From contig NZ_CAJXYQ010000001.1 in the NCBI RefSeq assembly GCF_913063105.1, positions 248,001-312,000 on the forward strand: a stretch of DNA of 64,000 bases, written 5' to 3'. This document shows, piece after piece, positions 1 to 7,795 of this stretch. Each line of letters begins with the position of its first letter. Within the stretch, counting starts at the first letter, position 1. The position numbers and the translations under genes were made by a program. Origin of the DNA: an uncultured Draconibacterium sp. GTDB taxonomy: Bacteria > Bacteroidota > Bacteroidia > Bacteroidales > Prolixibacteraceae. Below the pieces are notes generated by a model. That model made no database searches and was not told the origin of the DNA. It saw nothing but the letters and a program-made list of their open reading frames with translations.

Positions 1-1814
1 TCAAGTTCTTCCACGGCATTTTCGTAGGAAATATGACGTTTAACGGGTTTTAATCCTTTGTAAAGGTTTACTTTGTTATTGCCGGCACCAACAAAACCAT
101 AGTCAACGTCGCCCATTTCGCCCGGGCCATTTACTACGCAGCCCATAATTCCAATTTTTAAATGGTCGAGGTGTTTGAAGTGTGCTTTAACGGCGCGCGT
201 GGTTTCGTGCAAATCAAAAAGTGTTCGTCCACAACCCGGGCACGAAATAAATTCGGTTTTGGTAACGCGCATCCTGCTAGCCTGAAGAACGGCAAAACTA
301 AGGTCTTTTAATTCGGTAAACGTAATGTTTTCATTGTCGTTTGATAAGCATACTCCGTCGCCATAACCGTCAATCAGCAAGCCGCCAAGATCGGCACTGG
401 CAGCAATCTGCAGATCCTCGAGTCGACTTTTATCGTAACGGCGGTAAAGAATAACCGGTACTTTCCAGATATGTGTTTCAAGCGACATAAAGAAAGCACG
501 CAATTCTGCCATTGGGTTGGCATTATAACTCTCCAGAATCAGTACGGTTTTTCGTGTCTGTTTCAGTTTCATTATAATCTCGGGGTGCATATCCATAAAG
601 CGGTCAAACTCTGCTTTGTTTGTACGGATAAACTTCATTCGGCCCCAACGGGTACTTTCAAAAAGGTATTCTTCAAGAGTAATTACGGGGTATTCCTCCC
701 CTTCTATATCCAAAATTTTATTTCCCGAGAGGAAGTAGTCAGGAATTAATTTCCCTCGAATTGGTATCATTTCACGCAGGCTTCTGTCGCCCAGGTCGGC
801 AATAACCACAGGTAATTGCTTACCTCCCATGTTTAGCACCGGGCGTGTATCGCGCCGTTCGTATTCAAACGGATTGGTTTGGGCAATCATAGGAGCCGAA
901 ATGGGCTCGTGATTTTGGTACCCTTTAAAATGATTTACCAATTTTAACGCTACGGGAATTTCATTTATTGGGCGCTCGGTTAACGAAATACGAATTGTAT
1001 CGCCAATACCATCACCAAGCAAGGCTCCCACTCCAACAGCCGATTTAATACGTCCGTCTTCGCCTTCTCCGGCTTCGGTAACACCTAAATGAACCGGGAA
1101 TTTCATGTCTTCAAGACGCATTTTAAAGTTTAACAAACGAACGGTGTATACCATTACCCGTGTGTTGCTCGACTTTATAGAAACAACCACATTGTTAAAA
1201 TCTTCTTTTTTGCAAATTCGCAAAAATTCCATCACCGATTCGGCTATTCCTGCCGGCGTATCGCCATAGCGGCTCATTACCCTATCAGAAAGGGAACCAT
1301 GATTGGCGCCGATACGAAGGGCTGTTTTTGTTTCTTTCAGCATTTTCACAAACGGAACAAACTGTTTTTCAATAACTACCAGTTCACGCTTGTATTCTTC
1401 GTCGGTGTATATTTTGTTTTTAAACTGCGCACGTTTGTCGTAAAAGTTACCTGGATTAATCCGCACCTTTGAAACATACTGAGCAGCAACTTCTGCCAAT
1501 TTTGGATTAAAATGAATATCGGCAATCAGCGGTGTATTGTATCCGCGCTCAACCAATTCCTTTTTAATATTTTTCAGATTTTCTGCATCTGACATACCTT
1601 TTACCGTAACCCTAACGTAGTCGGCACCAGCCTTTACCACGCGGATCACCTGCTCTACGGTAGCCTCTGTATCCGTTGAGTTGGTATCGGTCATCGTTTG
1701 AATTCGGATTGGATGCTTACTGCCAACCGGAACACCTCCTATGTTCACCTCGGTGGTTTCTTGTCGTTGGTAGCGGGTTAAATCTTTAATATAATTGAAA
1801 TTACGATCCTTCAT
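1..1814 (-). CDS. ispG: IspG/GcpE, 4-hydroxy-3-methylbut-2-enyl diphosphate synthase (3' end cut by window)
   Basis: This is the penultimate enzyme of the MEP isoprenoid pathway, a 4Fe-4S enzyme that converts MEcPP to HMBPP. The ATG at 1812-1814 opens a frame that stays open to the left edge, giving at least 604 codons. The N-terminus is of the IspG type, with VNIGGVPVG followed by IQTMTDT. Near the left edge the frame encodes SCPGCGRTLFDL and GCVVNGPGE, which carry the conserved cluster cysteines and C-terminal signature. The length fits the long three-domain form with a central insertion known from Bacteroidota, Chlamydiae and plants, not the ~370-residue proteobacterial form. It is divergent from gldA. 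A TAAATTTG -7 element for this strand lies at 1839-1846. The C-terminus is missing only because the window ends. Confidence 0.95.
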   Translation of the reverse strand, partial: MKDRNFNYIKDLTRYQRQETTEVNIGGVPVGSKHPIRIQTMTDTNSTDTEATVEQVIRVVKAGADYVRVTVKGMSDAENLKNIKKELVERGYNTPLIADIHFNPKLAEVAAQYVSKVRINPGNFYDKRAQFKNKIYTDEEYKRELVVIEKQFVPFVKMLKETKTALRIGANHGSLSDRVMSRYGDTPAGIAESVMEFLRICKKEDFNNVVVSIKSSNTRVMVYTVRLLNFKMRLEDMKFPVHLGVTEAGEGEDGRIKSAVGVGALLGDGIGDTIRISLTERPINEIPVALKLVNHFKGYQNHEPISAPMIAQTNPFEYERRDTRPVLNMGGKQLPVVIADLGDRSLREMIPIRGKLIPDYFLSGNKILDIEGEEYPVITLEEYLFESTRWGRMKFIRTNKAEFDRFMDMHPEIIMKLKQTRKTVLILESYNANPMAELRAFFMSLETHIWKVPVILYRRYDKSRLEDLQIAASADLGGLLIDGYGDGVCLSNDNENITFTELKDLSFAVLQASRMRVTKTEFISCPGCGRTLFDLHETTRAVKAHFKHLDHLKIGIMGCVVNGPGEMGDVDYGFVGAGNNKVNLYKGLKPVKRHISYENAVEEL

Positions 1815-1838
1815 CAAATAATCTGTTAAGCTGAAATG

Positions 1839-1846
1839 CAAATTTA
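1839..1846 (-). promoter_or_regulatory. Candidate Bacteroidota -7 box for ispG
   Basis: On the minus strand this reads TAAATTTG, a full match to TAnnTTTG, 25 bases before the ispG start. No convincing -33 TTG was found at the normal distance. Confidence 0.4.
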
Positions 1847-1877
1847 AAGTAATGCCGCTAAAATAAAAAGAATAGTC

Positions 1878-1885
1878 TATTTTTG
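1878..1885 (+). promoter_or_regulatory. Candidate -7 box for gldA
   Basis: TATTTTTG matches TAnnTTTG and lies 16 bases before the gldA ATG, which would leave a very short leader. No clear -33 element is visible. Confidence 0.35.
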
Positions 1886-1901
1886 TTTTGCATTCTTTAC
1901 T

Positions 1902-2816
1902 ATGATTGTTGAAACACGGAATATAACTAAATTGTTTGGAAAGCAGAAAGCACTCGACTCGATAAGCTTTACTGTAAACAAAGGTGAACTGGTGGGTTTT
2001 TTAGGGCCAAATGGTGCCGGAAAATCTACCACTATGAAAATTATAACCGGATATTTGCCGCAAGACCACGGCAATATTTTAATTAACGGAGAAACAGTAT
2101 CGGCCCAAAGCCTCGACTATAAACGTCAGATTGGCTACCTGCCCGAGCACAATCCTTTATACACTGATCTTTACGTAAAAGAGTTTCTGGAAATTACAGC
2201 CGGATTTTACCGCCTAAACAATACCAGGCAGCGTATTGCCGAGATGATTGAGTTAACCGGACTTGGCATTGAACAGCATAAAAAAATACGGGCACTATCA
2301 AAAGGTTACCGGCAAAGGGTTGGCCTGGCTCAGGCCCTGCTTCACGATCCTTCGATTTTAATTTTAGATGAACCCACAACTGGCCTCGACCCGAACCAGC
2401 TGGAAGAAATACGTACACTAATACGAGAAATCAGCAAGCAAAAAACGGTCATTCTTTCGTCGCATATTATGCAGGAGGTGGAGGCAGTTTGCAACCGTGT
2501 AATAATAATTAACAAAGGCAAAATTGTTGCCGATGGCGACATCCCGGAGATAAAAGCCGGAAACATGTTGCAAAACCAGGTAGTTATTGCCGGTTTTAAA
2601 GAAACAGTTTCTAAAGACCAACTTTTATCAATTAATGGAACAAACAGGGTAACCCCGATTGATGCTGGTTGGGAAATTGAAGCGGAGAATGATGCAGATA
2701 TCCGACAAGCCATATTTCATTTTGCCGTTGAAAACAAACTCACGCTACTTACCCTTTTTGAAAAACAGCAAAACCTCGAGAGCGTTTTCCACCAACTTAC
2801 CCGTAATCAGACCTGA
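1902..2816 (+). CDS. gldA: GldA-like ABC transporter ATP-binding protein
   Basis: This is a cytoplasmic ATPase of an ABC-2 type exporter. It is 304 residues, the usual GldA length. Walker A is GPNGAGKST (about residues 35-43), the signature loop is LSKGYRQR (not LSGGQ, as is usual in GldA), Walker B is ILILDEPTTGLD, and the switch histidine lies in LSSHIMQEV. The C-terminal ~80 residues form the extra domain seen in gliding-motility and Nos-type ATPases. No permease gene (GldF/GldG-like) follows; the next gene, 11 bases on, is a glycosyltransferase. In Flavobacteriia GldA supports gliding, but in this lineage homologues are common in non-gliders, so a role in motility is not shown. Confidence 0.85.
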   Translation: MIVETRNITKLFGKQKALDSISFTVNKGELVGFLGPNGAGKSTTMKIITGYLPQDHGNILINGETVSAQSLDYKRQIGYLPEHNPLYTDLYVKEFLEITAGFYRLNNTRQRIAEMIELTGLGIEQHKKIRALSKGYRQRVGLAQALLHDPSILILDEPTTGLDPNQLEEIRTLIREISKQKTVILSSHIMQEVEAVCNRVIIINKGKIVADGDIPEIKAGNMLQNQVVIAGFKETVSKDQLLSINGTNRVTPIDAGWEIEAENDADIRQAIFHFAVENKLTLLTLFEKQQNLESVFHQLTRNQT

Positions 2817-2827
2817 GAATTTTAGTA

Positions 2828-3835
2828 ATGAGTAGTGAGACAAAACCTGCGCTTTCAGTTGTACTCCCCTTTTTTAATGCTGAAAAAACATTAAAAGCAG
2901 CGACAAAGAGCATTTTGGATCAAACTTTTTGGGATTTTGAATTACTGCTGATCAATAATAACTCCACCGATGAAAGTCTGCAAATTGCCCAAACACTCTC
3001 CAAAGCCGATCGGCGCATTCATATTTTAAACGAAAGTAAAGCTGGTGTAGCCAATGCCATGAACTGCGGACTAAAAAATGCCCGTGCCCCATTCATTGCC
3101 CGCATGGATGCCGACGATGTGGCTTACCCAAAAAAACTGGAAAAACAATATAATTACCTTAAAGCAAATCCTACTATCGATTTTATCGGCAGCGAAGTTG
3201 AATATGTTCCATACATATCAGAAAATAAAGGCTTCCGGCGATTTGTAGATTGGGCAAACTCGTTTCACACGTCTGAAGAAATTGCGTTGAAACAGTTTAT
3301 TGAGATTCCGGTAATTAACCCGACCATCTTTTTTCGACGCGAATTATTTGAAAAATATGGGGGCTGCCGCGATGGCAATTTCCCGGAAGATTATGAAATG
3401 CAACTGCGCTACCTAAGCAAGGGTATCAAAATGGCAAAACTCACCGAAAAACAGCTGGAGTGGCACGACTACTCCACCCGGCTTACCCGCACCGATAAGC
3501 GTTATTCCACCGAAGCTTTTTTTCAAACCAAAGCCTTCTATTTTAAAAAATGGTCAGAGCAACACAATCGCTTTCACCCCAACATATGGGTTTGGGGAGC
3601 CGGGCGAAAAACCCGCCAGCGAAGTGCTAACCTTGTAAAACACGGGCTTAATATTGCGGGTTATATCGATATAAAAAAAACAAAACCCGATGCCATTTTC
3701 TACAAAGACCTCCCTCAACCCGGTAAGTTTTTTATTGTATCGATGGTAAGTAATACAGGAGCCGGCGAAAAAATCAAAGAGTTTCTTCTGCATCAAAACT
3801 ACCGCGAAGGAAAAGACTTTATTTTAATGGGCTAA
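2828..3835 (+). CDS. Family 2 glycosyltransferase
   Basis: This is a 335-residue GT-A fold glycosyltransferase. The N-terminal domain starts with LSVVLPFFNAEKTL and has the nucleotide-sugar/metal motif ARMDADDVAYP (about residues 90-100). No membrane segment is visible, so it is probably cytoplasmic or membrane-associated. After about residue 255 comes a Rossmann-like tail with IWVWGAGRK and IAGYIDIKK, a known extension in some GT2 proteins that may bind a nucleotide. The acceptor and donor sugars cannot be told. It follows gldA by 11 bases and is probably co-transcribed with it. Confidence 0.85.
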   Translation: MSSETKPALSVVLPFFNAEKTLKAATKSILDQTFWDFELLLINNNSTDESLQIAQTLSKADRRIHILNESKAGVANAMNCGLKNARAPFIARMDADDVAYPKKLEKQYNYLKANPTIDFIGSEVEYVPYISENKGFRRFVDWANSFHTSEEIALKQFIEIPVINPTIFFRRELFEKYGGCRDGNFPEDYEMQLRYLSKGIKMAKLTEKQLEWHDYSTRLTRTDKRYSTEAFFQTKAFYFKKWSEQHNRFHPNIWVWGAGRKTRQRSANLVKHGLNIAGYIDIKKTKPDAIFYKDLPQPGKFFIVSMVSNTGAGEKIKEFLLHQNYREGKDFILMG

Positions 3836-3902
3836 GATCAACTACCGCCTTCTTATTAAGAACAATTTTAAACAAGTTCTTTTTTATTCAAAATAAACCT
3901 AT

Positions 3903-3910
3903 TACATTTG
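3903..3910 (+). promoter_or_regulatory. Candidate -7 promoter box for the metK leader
   Basis: TACATTTG is a full match to TAnnTTTG. Transcription starting about 6 bases downstream would place the SAM-II-like element at the very 5' end of the transcript, which supports both calls. The -33 box is weak. Confidence 0.5.
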
Positions 3911-3916
3911 CCGGCG

Positions 3917-3975
3917 CTACGTGGAAAGATTTGAGATTGATTGCAACCACATGAAAAAAATGCTAAAGCAATCGT
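3917..3975 (+). ncRNA. SAM-II-like riboswitch in the metK leader
   Basis: The element matches the SAM-II (metA) pattern in order. A P1 5' strand GTGG (3921-3924) is followed by GATTTG, then TTGCAA and the P1 3' strand CCAC (3947-3950), an A-rich linker, and GCTAAAG (3962-3968). The pseudoknot helix can form between GATTG (3935-3939) in the P1 loop and CAATC (3969-3973), as in known SAM-II RNAs. P1 has only four pairs and the loop spacing is 2 nt longer than in the compact alphaproteobacterial forms, so it may belong to the long-loop variant. Its place before metK (S-adenosylmethionine synthetase) fits feedback by the product. Confidence 0.75.
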
Positions 3976-3985
3976 GCTTTTTTTT
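3965..3985 (+). terminator. Terminator-like hairpin overlapping the SAM-II-like pseudoknot
   Basis: AAAGCA (3965-3970), loop ATCG and TGCTTT (3975-3980) form a 6-bp stem ending in a run of eight T. It shares bases 3969-3973 with the pseudoknot strand, so the two structures exclude each other. The stem is A/T-rich and short, so termination strength is uncertain. Confidence 0.45.
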
Positions 3986-4081
3986 CTATTCAATCCATAT
4001 CCCGCAGCTAAAAATTTAATATTGATTTAGAGCAATTTATTTGCCGGGCAAATACATTGTTCAGCTAAAAATTTTAATGGG

Positions 4082-5335
4082 ATGAATTATTTATTTACAA
4101 GTGAATCGGTTTCAGAAGGCCACCCCGATAAGGTAGCCGACCAGATTTCGGATGCCCTGCTGGATCAGATACTGGCTTTTGACGCCAACTCGAAAGTGGC
4201 TATTGAAACCCTGGTTACCACCGGGCAGGTAGTTGTTGCAGGAGAAGTAAAATCGCAGGCTTATGTTGATGTGCAGGAAATAACCAGAAACGTTATTAAT
4301 AAAATTGGCTATACCAAAGCTGCTTATCGTTTTGACGGCGATTCGTGCGGGGTATTAACCGCCATACACGAACAAAGCGACGATATTAACCGTGGAGTTG
4401 ACCGCGAGGAAAAAACCGAGCAAGGCGCCGGCGACCAGGGAATGATGTTTGGATATGCCTGTAAAGATACCGAGAATTTTATGCCGTTAACACTCGATTT
4501 ATCGCATAAAATATTGCAGGAACTGGCCGACATTCGACGTGAAGGAAAAGAAATGACGTACTTACGTCCTGATTCAAAATCGCAGGTTACTGTTGAATAC
4601 AACGCTGCTAACGAACCCGTAAAAGTGCACACCATTGTTGTTTCAACCCAACACGACGAGTTTGATGCTGACGAACCTATGTTGGCAAAAATTAAGGAGG
4701 ATGTAATCAATATTCTGATTCCGCGTGTAAAAGCAAAGCTATCAGCAAATGTTCAGGCTTTGTTTGGTAACGATATTATTTACCACGTTAATCCAACAGG
4801 AAAATTTGTTATAGGTGGCCCACATGGCGATACCGGCTTAACCGGCCGTAAAATTATTGTAGACACCTATGGTGGCCGCGGCGCACACGGCGGTGGAGCT
4901 TTTTCGGGTAAAGACCCCTCAAAAGTTGACCGCTCGGCAGCGTATGCATCGCGCCATATTGCCAAAAATTTGGTAGCTGCCGGTGTTGCCGACGAAATTT
5001 TGGTTCAACTGGCTTATGCCATTGGTGTTGCCGAACCGGTTGGTGTTTTTGTGAATACCTACAACCGTGCAAACGTTGATTTAACAGATGGCGAAATCGC
5101 TCAGAAAGTTAAAGCAATCTTCAACCTTCGTCCGGCAGCAATTGAAGAGCGTTTAAAATTACGCAACCCGATTTACCTTGATTCGGCTGCTTACGGACAC
5201 ATGGGCCGCGAACCAAAAACTGTAACACGTACTTTTGAATCGCCTTATAATGGGAAAGTGACCAAAGAACTGGAACTTTTTACCTGGGAAAAACTCGATT
5301 TTGTTGATGAGATTAAAACGTCTTTCGGACTGTAA
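4082..5335 (+). CDS. metK: S-adenosylmethionine synthetase
   Basis: This enzyme makes S-adenosylmethionine from methionine and ATP in the cytosol. The 417-residue protein has the full set of MAT signatures: [19 protein letters not shown] at the N-terminus, [12 protein letters not shown] (about residues 118-129), and the glycine-rich P-loop-like segment [20 protein letters not shown] (about 264-283). The ATG at 4082 is the only sensible start. The 245-base leader holds the SAM-II-like element. A strong terminator follows at 5364-5394, so it is monocistronic. Confidence 0.98.
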   Translation: MNYLFTSESVSEGHPDKVADQISDALLDQILAFDANSKVAIETLVTTGQVVVAGEVKSQAYVDVQEITRNVINKIGYTKAAYRFDGDSCGVLTAIHEQSDDINRGVDREEKTEQGAGDQGMMFGYACKDTENFMPLTLDLSHKILQELADIRREGKEMTYLRPDSKSQVTVEYNAANEPVKVHTIVVSTQHDEFDADEPMLAKIKEDVINILIPRVKAKLSANVQALFGNDIIYHVNPTGKFVIGGPHGDTGLTGRKIIVDTYGGRGAHGGGAFSGKDPSKVDRSAAYASRHIAKNLVAAGVADEILVQLAYAIGVAEPVGVFVNTYNRANVDLTDGEIAQKVKAIFNLRPAAIEERLKLRNPIYLDSAAYGHMGREPKTVTRTFESPYNGKVTKELELFTWEKLDFVDEIKTSFGL

Positions 5336-5363
5336 TTCCGAGGGGTTGTATTAATATACGCCA

Positions 5364-5394
5364 AAAGGACGGCAATACTTGCCGTCCTTTTTTT
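5364..5394 (+). terminator. Rho-independent terminator of metK
   Basis: A 12-bp perfect stem AAAGGACGGCAA (5364-5375) / TTGCCGTCCTTT (5379-5390) has a 3-base loop and ends in a T run, 29 bases after the metK stop. Confidence 0.93.
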
Positions 5395-5415
5395 ATGCGA
5401 TTTAATGAAGAGAAG

Positions 5416-5445
5416 TTGCAGTTTAAAAAAAAGGTATTATATTTG
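5416..5445 (+). promoter_or_regulatory. Promoter of the tRNA-fMet gene
   Basis: TTG (5416-5418), a 19-base spacer and TATATTTG (5438-5445) match the Bacteroidota -33/-7 consensus exactly. Transcription would start about 38 bases before the tRNA. Confidence 0.7.
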
Positions 5446-5488
5446 CACCCGCGTTCACAAAGACATTTCAACAGAAATAAAGATATAT

Positions 5489-5561
<73 letters not shown>

Positions 5562-5575
5562 CTTTTAAAAACGAT

Positions 5576-5610
5576 AAAAGCCTTTAGGTCAATGACTTAA
5601 AGGCTTTTTT
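5576..5610 (+). terminator. Terminator after tRNA-fMet, supplied by the element
   Basis: AAAAGCCTTTAGGTCA pairs with TGACTTAAAGGCTTTT (one G-T pair) and is followed by more T. It lies just inside attL, so the element brings its own terminator and replaces the native one, now at 23954-23986. Confidence 0.9.
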
Positions 5611-5617
5611 GTTTTAT

Positions 5618-5639
5618 CTTGGGACACATTTGAGACACG
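5618..5639. repeat. Two 11-bp repeats at the left end of the element
   Basis: CTTGGGACACA and TTTGAGACACG lie head to tail, each close to the TTTGGGACACA unit that occurs three times at 23778-23810. They start 48 bases from the attL core. They could be integrase arm sites. Confidence 0.5.
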
Positions 5640-5656
5640 CTGTCCAATTACATTAA

Positions 5657-5878
5657 TTATTTCATTTCCTTCTCCACCTGCTCAATCAGCTTCGAAGGCA
5701 CAATGCCCAATGATTTGCTTATACGAAATATAGTAGTGAGGGTTGGTTGTCTTAAACCTCTTTCAAGTAGAGAAATGTAAGTTCGGTCCAGGTCGCATAG
5801 CTCTGCAAGCTTCTCTTGCGATAGCTTCTTCTTCTCCCGCTCAGCTCTTAATACCTTGGCAAATGCTTCTACGACCAT
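5657..5878 (-). CDS. XRE-family HTH transcriptional regulator
   Basis: This small 73-residue Cro/CI-type DNA-binding protein is essentially one HTH_3 domain. The helix-turn-helix is LSQEKLAELCDLDRTYISLLERG (about residues 18-41), followed by PTLTTIFRISKSLGI. It lies next to attL and is divergent from the 99-residue membrane-protein gene. Two copies of GACTWTAGTC in the shared intergenic region are its likely operators, one abutting its own start codon, which suggests autorepression and control of the divergent genes. Similar regulators control restriction genes or element excision; which applies here is not known. Confidence 0.88.
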   Translation of the reverse strand: MVVEAFAKVLRAEREKKKLSQEKLAELCDLDRTYISLLERGLRQPTLTTIFRISKSLGIVPSKLIEQVEKEMK

Positions 5879-5881
5879 GCT

Positions 5882-5897
5882 GCTGACTTTAGTCAGC
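5882..5897. promoter_or_regulatory. Candidate operator 1 of the XRE regulator
   Basis: This is an inverted repeat GCTGACT-TT-AGTCAGC with 7-bp perfect arms, 4 bases upstream of the XRE start codon. Its core GACTTTAGTC recurs as GACTATAGTC at 5932-5941. Confidence 0.6.
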
Positions 5898-5931
5898 GTA
5901 AAAGTCCAACAAATTCAAACCTCAATCCACG

Positions 5932-5941
5932 GACTATAGTC
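5932..5941. promoter_or_regulatory. Candidate operator 2 of the XRE regulator
   Basis: The 10-bp palindrome GACTATAGTC differs from the operator 1 core at one base. It lies just upstream of the TATATTTG box at 5951-5958, where a bound repressor would block the rightward promoter. Confidence 0.55.
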
Positions 5942-5950
5942 TGAATTTTT

Positions 5951-5958
5951 TATATTTG
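5951..5958 (+). promoter_or_regulatory. -7 promoter box for the 5997 gene pair
   Basis: TATATTTG is a full match to TAnnTTTG, 38 bases before the ATG at 5997. The -33 region overlaps candidate operator 2. Confidence 0.5.
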
Positions 5959-5996
5959 AATAGGTAAACCACAAAAGTATCACCAAATTCATTTTT

Positions 5997-6296
5997 ATGG
6001 CAAATATAATTTTTTGGCTTTTAGCTGTTGGAAATGGCATCTGGACCTTACAGTGGATTTTTAGTCGACATAATGGTATTGGGCATAAAACGATGTTCGT
6101 TCCGATACTACTATTATGGCTTGTTTTCTTCTATCTTTTTAAAAGACCTGAACTTTCAAGGTACCATATTCTTTGGATTGTACCTGTAGTTATTGTCGCT
6201 GAACTTTTAGTATCTTTTGTCGTATTAAGGATTTTTAGACGAGTATCAAGAAAAAAGGATCTTGAGAAGTTGAATCGGAGGAAAAATGAACTATGA
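5997..6296 (+). CDS. Small three-helix membrane protein, function unknown
   Basis: I do not recognise a family for this 99-residue protein. It has three hydrophobic stretches: about residues 3-21 (IIFWLLAVGNGIWTLQWIF), 31-49 (MFVPILLLWLVFFYLF) and 58-80 (ILWIVPVVIVAELLVSFVVL). The tail is strongly basic and charged (RIFRRVSRKKDLEKLNRRKN), which would be cytoplasmic by the positive-inside rule. Its stop overlaps the start of the next gene by 4 bases (ATGA), so the two are translationally coupled. It is probably controlled by the divergent XRE regulator. A small membrane effector is one possibility, but nothing in the sequence proves it. Confidence 0.65.
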   Translation: MANIIFWLLAVGNGIWTLQWIFSRHNGIGHKTMFVPILLLWLVFFYLFKRPELSRYHILWIVPVVIVAELLVSFVVLRIFRRVSRKKDLEKLNRRKNEL

Positions 6297-6796
6297 TGTA
6301 CAAAGTTCGAGAATTGGATCATTTAATACTTAAACCGGACCCAATAATTTATGGTGATAGAGCGTATGAAATCTGCGTAAATGTAATAGATGAATCAATA
6401 GAGGAAAATCCAGTTCAATTGGCTTCCGTTTACTGGCTTCAAAAACTAAGAATGTGGGGCAAAGAAGTATTAAATCCACTTGGCTATCTCATGCTTCTCA
6501 TTTATAACCAAGAAACATCGGAAAGTCTGGGTTTTCGTATGACTGAACAGGATGATATGGAAAAAATGGTTCTTCACCTGTCTGAGAACTCGGCAGGGGT
6601 AACTAATCAATTCCTGTTTCCCAGCAACCAAGGTCTTGAAATGGAAGAAATGATGGAAGAAAAAGAAAGGGTAGCCTCAGAGGTATTAACAGCAAAGAAC
6701 GAAGATGAATTAAGGTTAGTACTTATTGGGGATCTGTTATATCATGCTATGGTGAATAATATTGAAGATTGGCCTCCTCAGTCAATAATGATCTGA
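6293..6796 (+). CDS. Hypothetical protein coupled to the small membrane protein
   Basis: This is a 167-residue soluble acidic protein with no motif I recognise. ATG occurs twice in tandem at 6293 and 6296; the first overlaps the upstream stop. Residues 115-145 are rich in Glu and Met (EMEEMMEEKERVASEVL) and probably helical. No signal peptide or membrane segment is seen. The tight coupling to a small membrane protein and an XRE regulator suggests a partner or antidote function, but this is inference only. Confidence 0.6.
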   Translation: MMYKVRELDHLILKPDPIIYGDRAYEICVNVIDESIEENPVQLASVYWLQKLRMWGKEVLNPLGYLMLLIYNQETSESLGFRMTEQDDMEKMVLHLSENSAGVTNQFLFPSNQGLEMEEMMEEKERVASEVLTAKNEDELRLVLIGDLLYHAMVNNIEDWPPQSIMI

Positions 6797-6831
6797 AAAT
6801 TAACCATACTTTAATTCTTTGAAAGATACTT

Positions 6832-7017
6832 ATGGAGTTTAATTTTTATTGGAATGGCAGGGATTGGTACCCCAAAAGGACAGACTTTAGGGATGGAAGT
6901 GGAGTTATTGAGTACGAAGATGGTTCAATAATCATCTTGGAAAGTCAATTTGCTTACAATGGCAAAACGCAGCTTCTTTATTGTTGGTGCAGTTTAGGCC
7001 CCTTTTCTTTAAATTGA
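6832..7017 (+). CDS. Small hypothetical protein
   Basis: This 61-residue protein is rich in aromatic residues (FYWNGRDWYP at the N-terminus, YCWC near the end) and probably a small beta fold. It starts 35 bases after the previous gene and is likely the last gene of that transcript. I do not recognise a family. It may be a complete small gene or a remnant of the decayed stretch that follows. Confidence 0.4.
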   Translation: MEFNFYWNGRDWYPKRTDFRDGSGVIEYEDGSIIILESQFAYNGKTQLLYCWCSLGPFSLN

Positions 7018-7060
7018 TGATGCACGAAATTTTTTCCTAATAAAATCGTTTAGTGGCATC

Positions 7061-7353
7061 ATGATTAAAGTGTACAAACTTGCAGGTGGGTATAACATTG
7101 ACTTACCTGAAAATGCAAAATACATAACGTCCGTTGCCGGTGAGTAGTGTACACAACTGCTACCGGATTGTACATTGCTGTGTGCAGTAATGTAACAGAC
7201 CTGTCAGAAAAGCTATACGGCACACCAAGCCTTGATTTACAGGCAAATGCAGACTATCAGTTAAGAGTAAATCATATTCAGCTTGTACAGTTAGTTACCA
7301 GTTTATCTACAGTTGATGCAAAATTGTATACAACTGATGCTAAAATAGGTTAA
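7061..7353 (+). pseudogene. Frameshifted remnant of an unrecognised gene
   Basis: A frame from ATG 7061 encodes 28 residues (start MIKVYKLAGGYNIDL) and stops at 7145-7147. A second frame (start VYTTATGLYIAVCSN) continues at once in another phase to 7353. The two read as one protein broken by a frameshift at about 7145. Neither half resembles a family I know. The surrounding 7018-7795 stretch is poor in long frames, which fits decay inside the element. Confidence 0.4.
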
Positions 7354-7527
7354 AACCATAAATATAGGCAATTGGGTTGTACTAATAATTAGTAGATAGA
7401 GCGTGTGTAAGGGTCATTATATCAGTGTGTTGTGGTAGTGGTGGTGAGTTTGTGTAAGCTATTAGTTAATGCCTTCTTATTTTGCATAGTTTACAACCCA
7501 GACACCTGTATTGACAGGGGTTTCAGC

Positions 7528-7740
7528 ATGGGTAACGAACAGCTTAACAACAACATATCAGCACTTGTTACCACTCGCCCATGTAAAGTGAACGATAATG
7601 TTGATTTCGTTTTGATCCATCGCGATGTTCAAAGGTGCGTTATTGAAACAACTGCCGGTTGTTATGCAGGGTTTTATATTTACGGTTCAAACGATCTTCA
7701 TACCTGGCAGCTAATGGGTGGTAATGATAAGAAAACATAG
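7528..7740 (+). pseudogene. Possible C-terminal fragment of a larger protein
   Basis: This frame of about 70 residues from ATG 7528 ends with ETTAGCYAGFYIYGSND then LHTWQL, which looks like the beta-strand end of a larger structural or carbohydrate-binding-like domain. The frame is open upstream to 7432, but that part is hydrophobic and low in complexity. With the 7061-7353 relic it may come from one former gene. I cannot name the family. Confidence 0.35.
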
Positions 7741-7795
7741 AATGTGGTTGATTTTGTGTTACAGCCTCCCCATTTAAAAAGGATGTTCCTGGTTT

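Noticed and set aside
1877-2713. Minus-strand open frames opposite gldA
   Set aside because: They are shadows of a clear ABC ATPase gene and show no family features.
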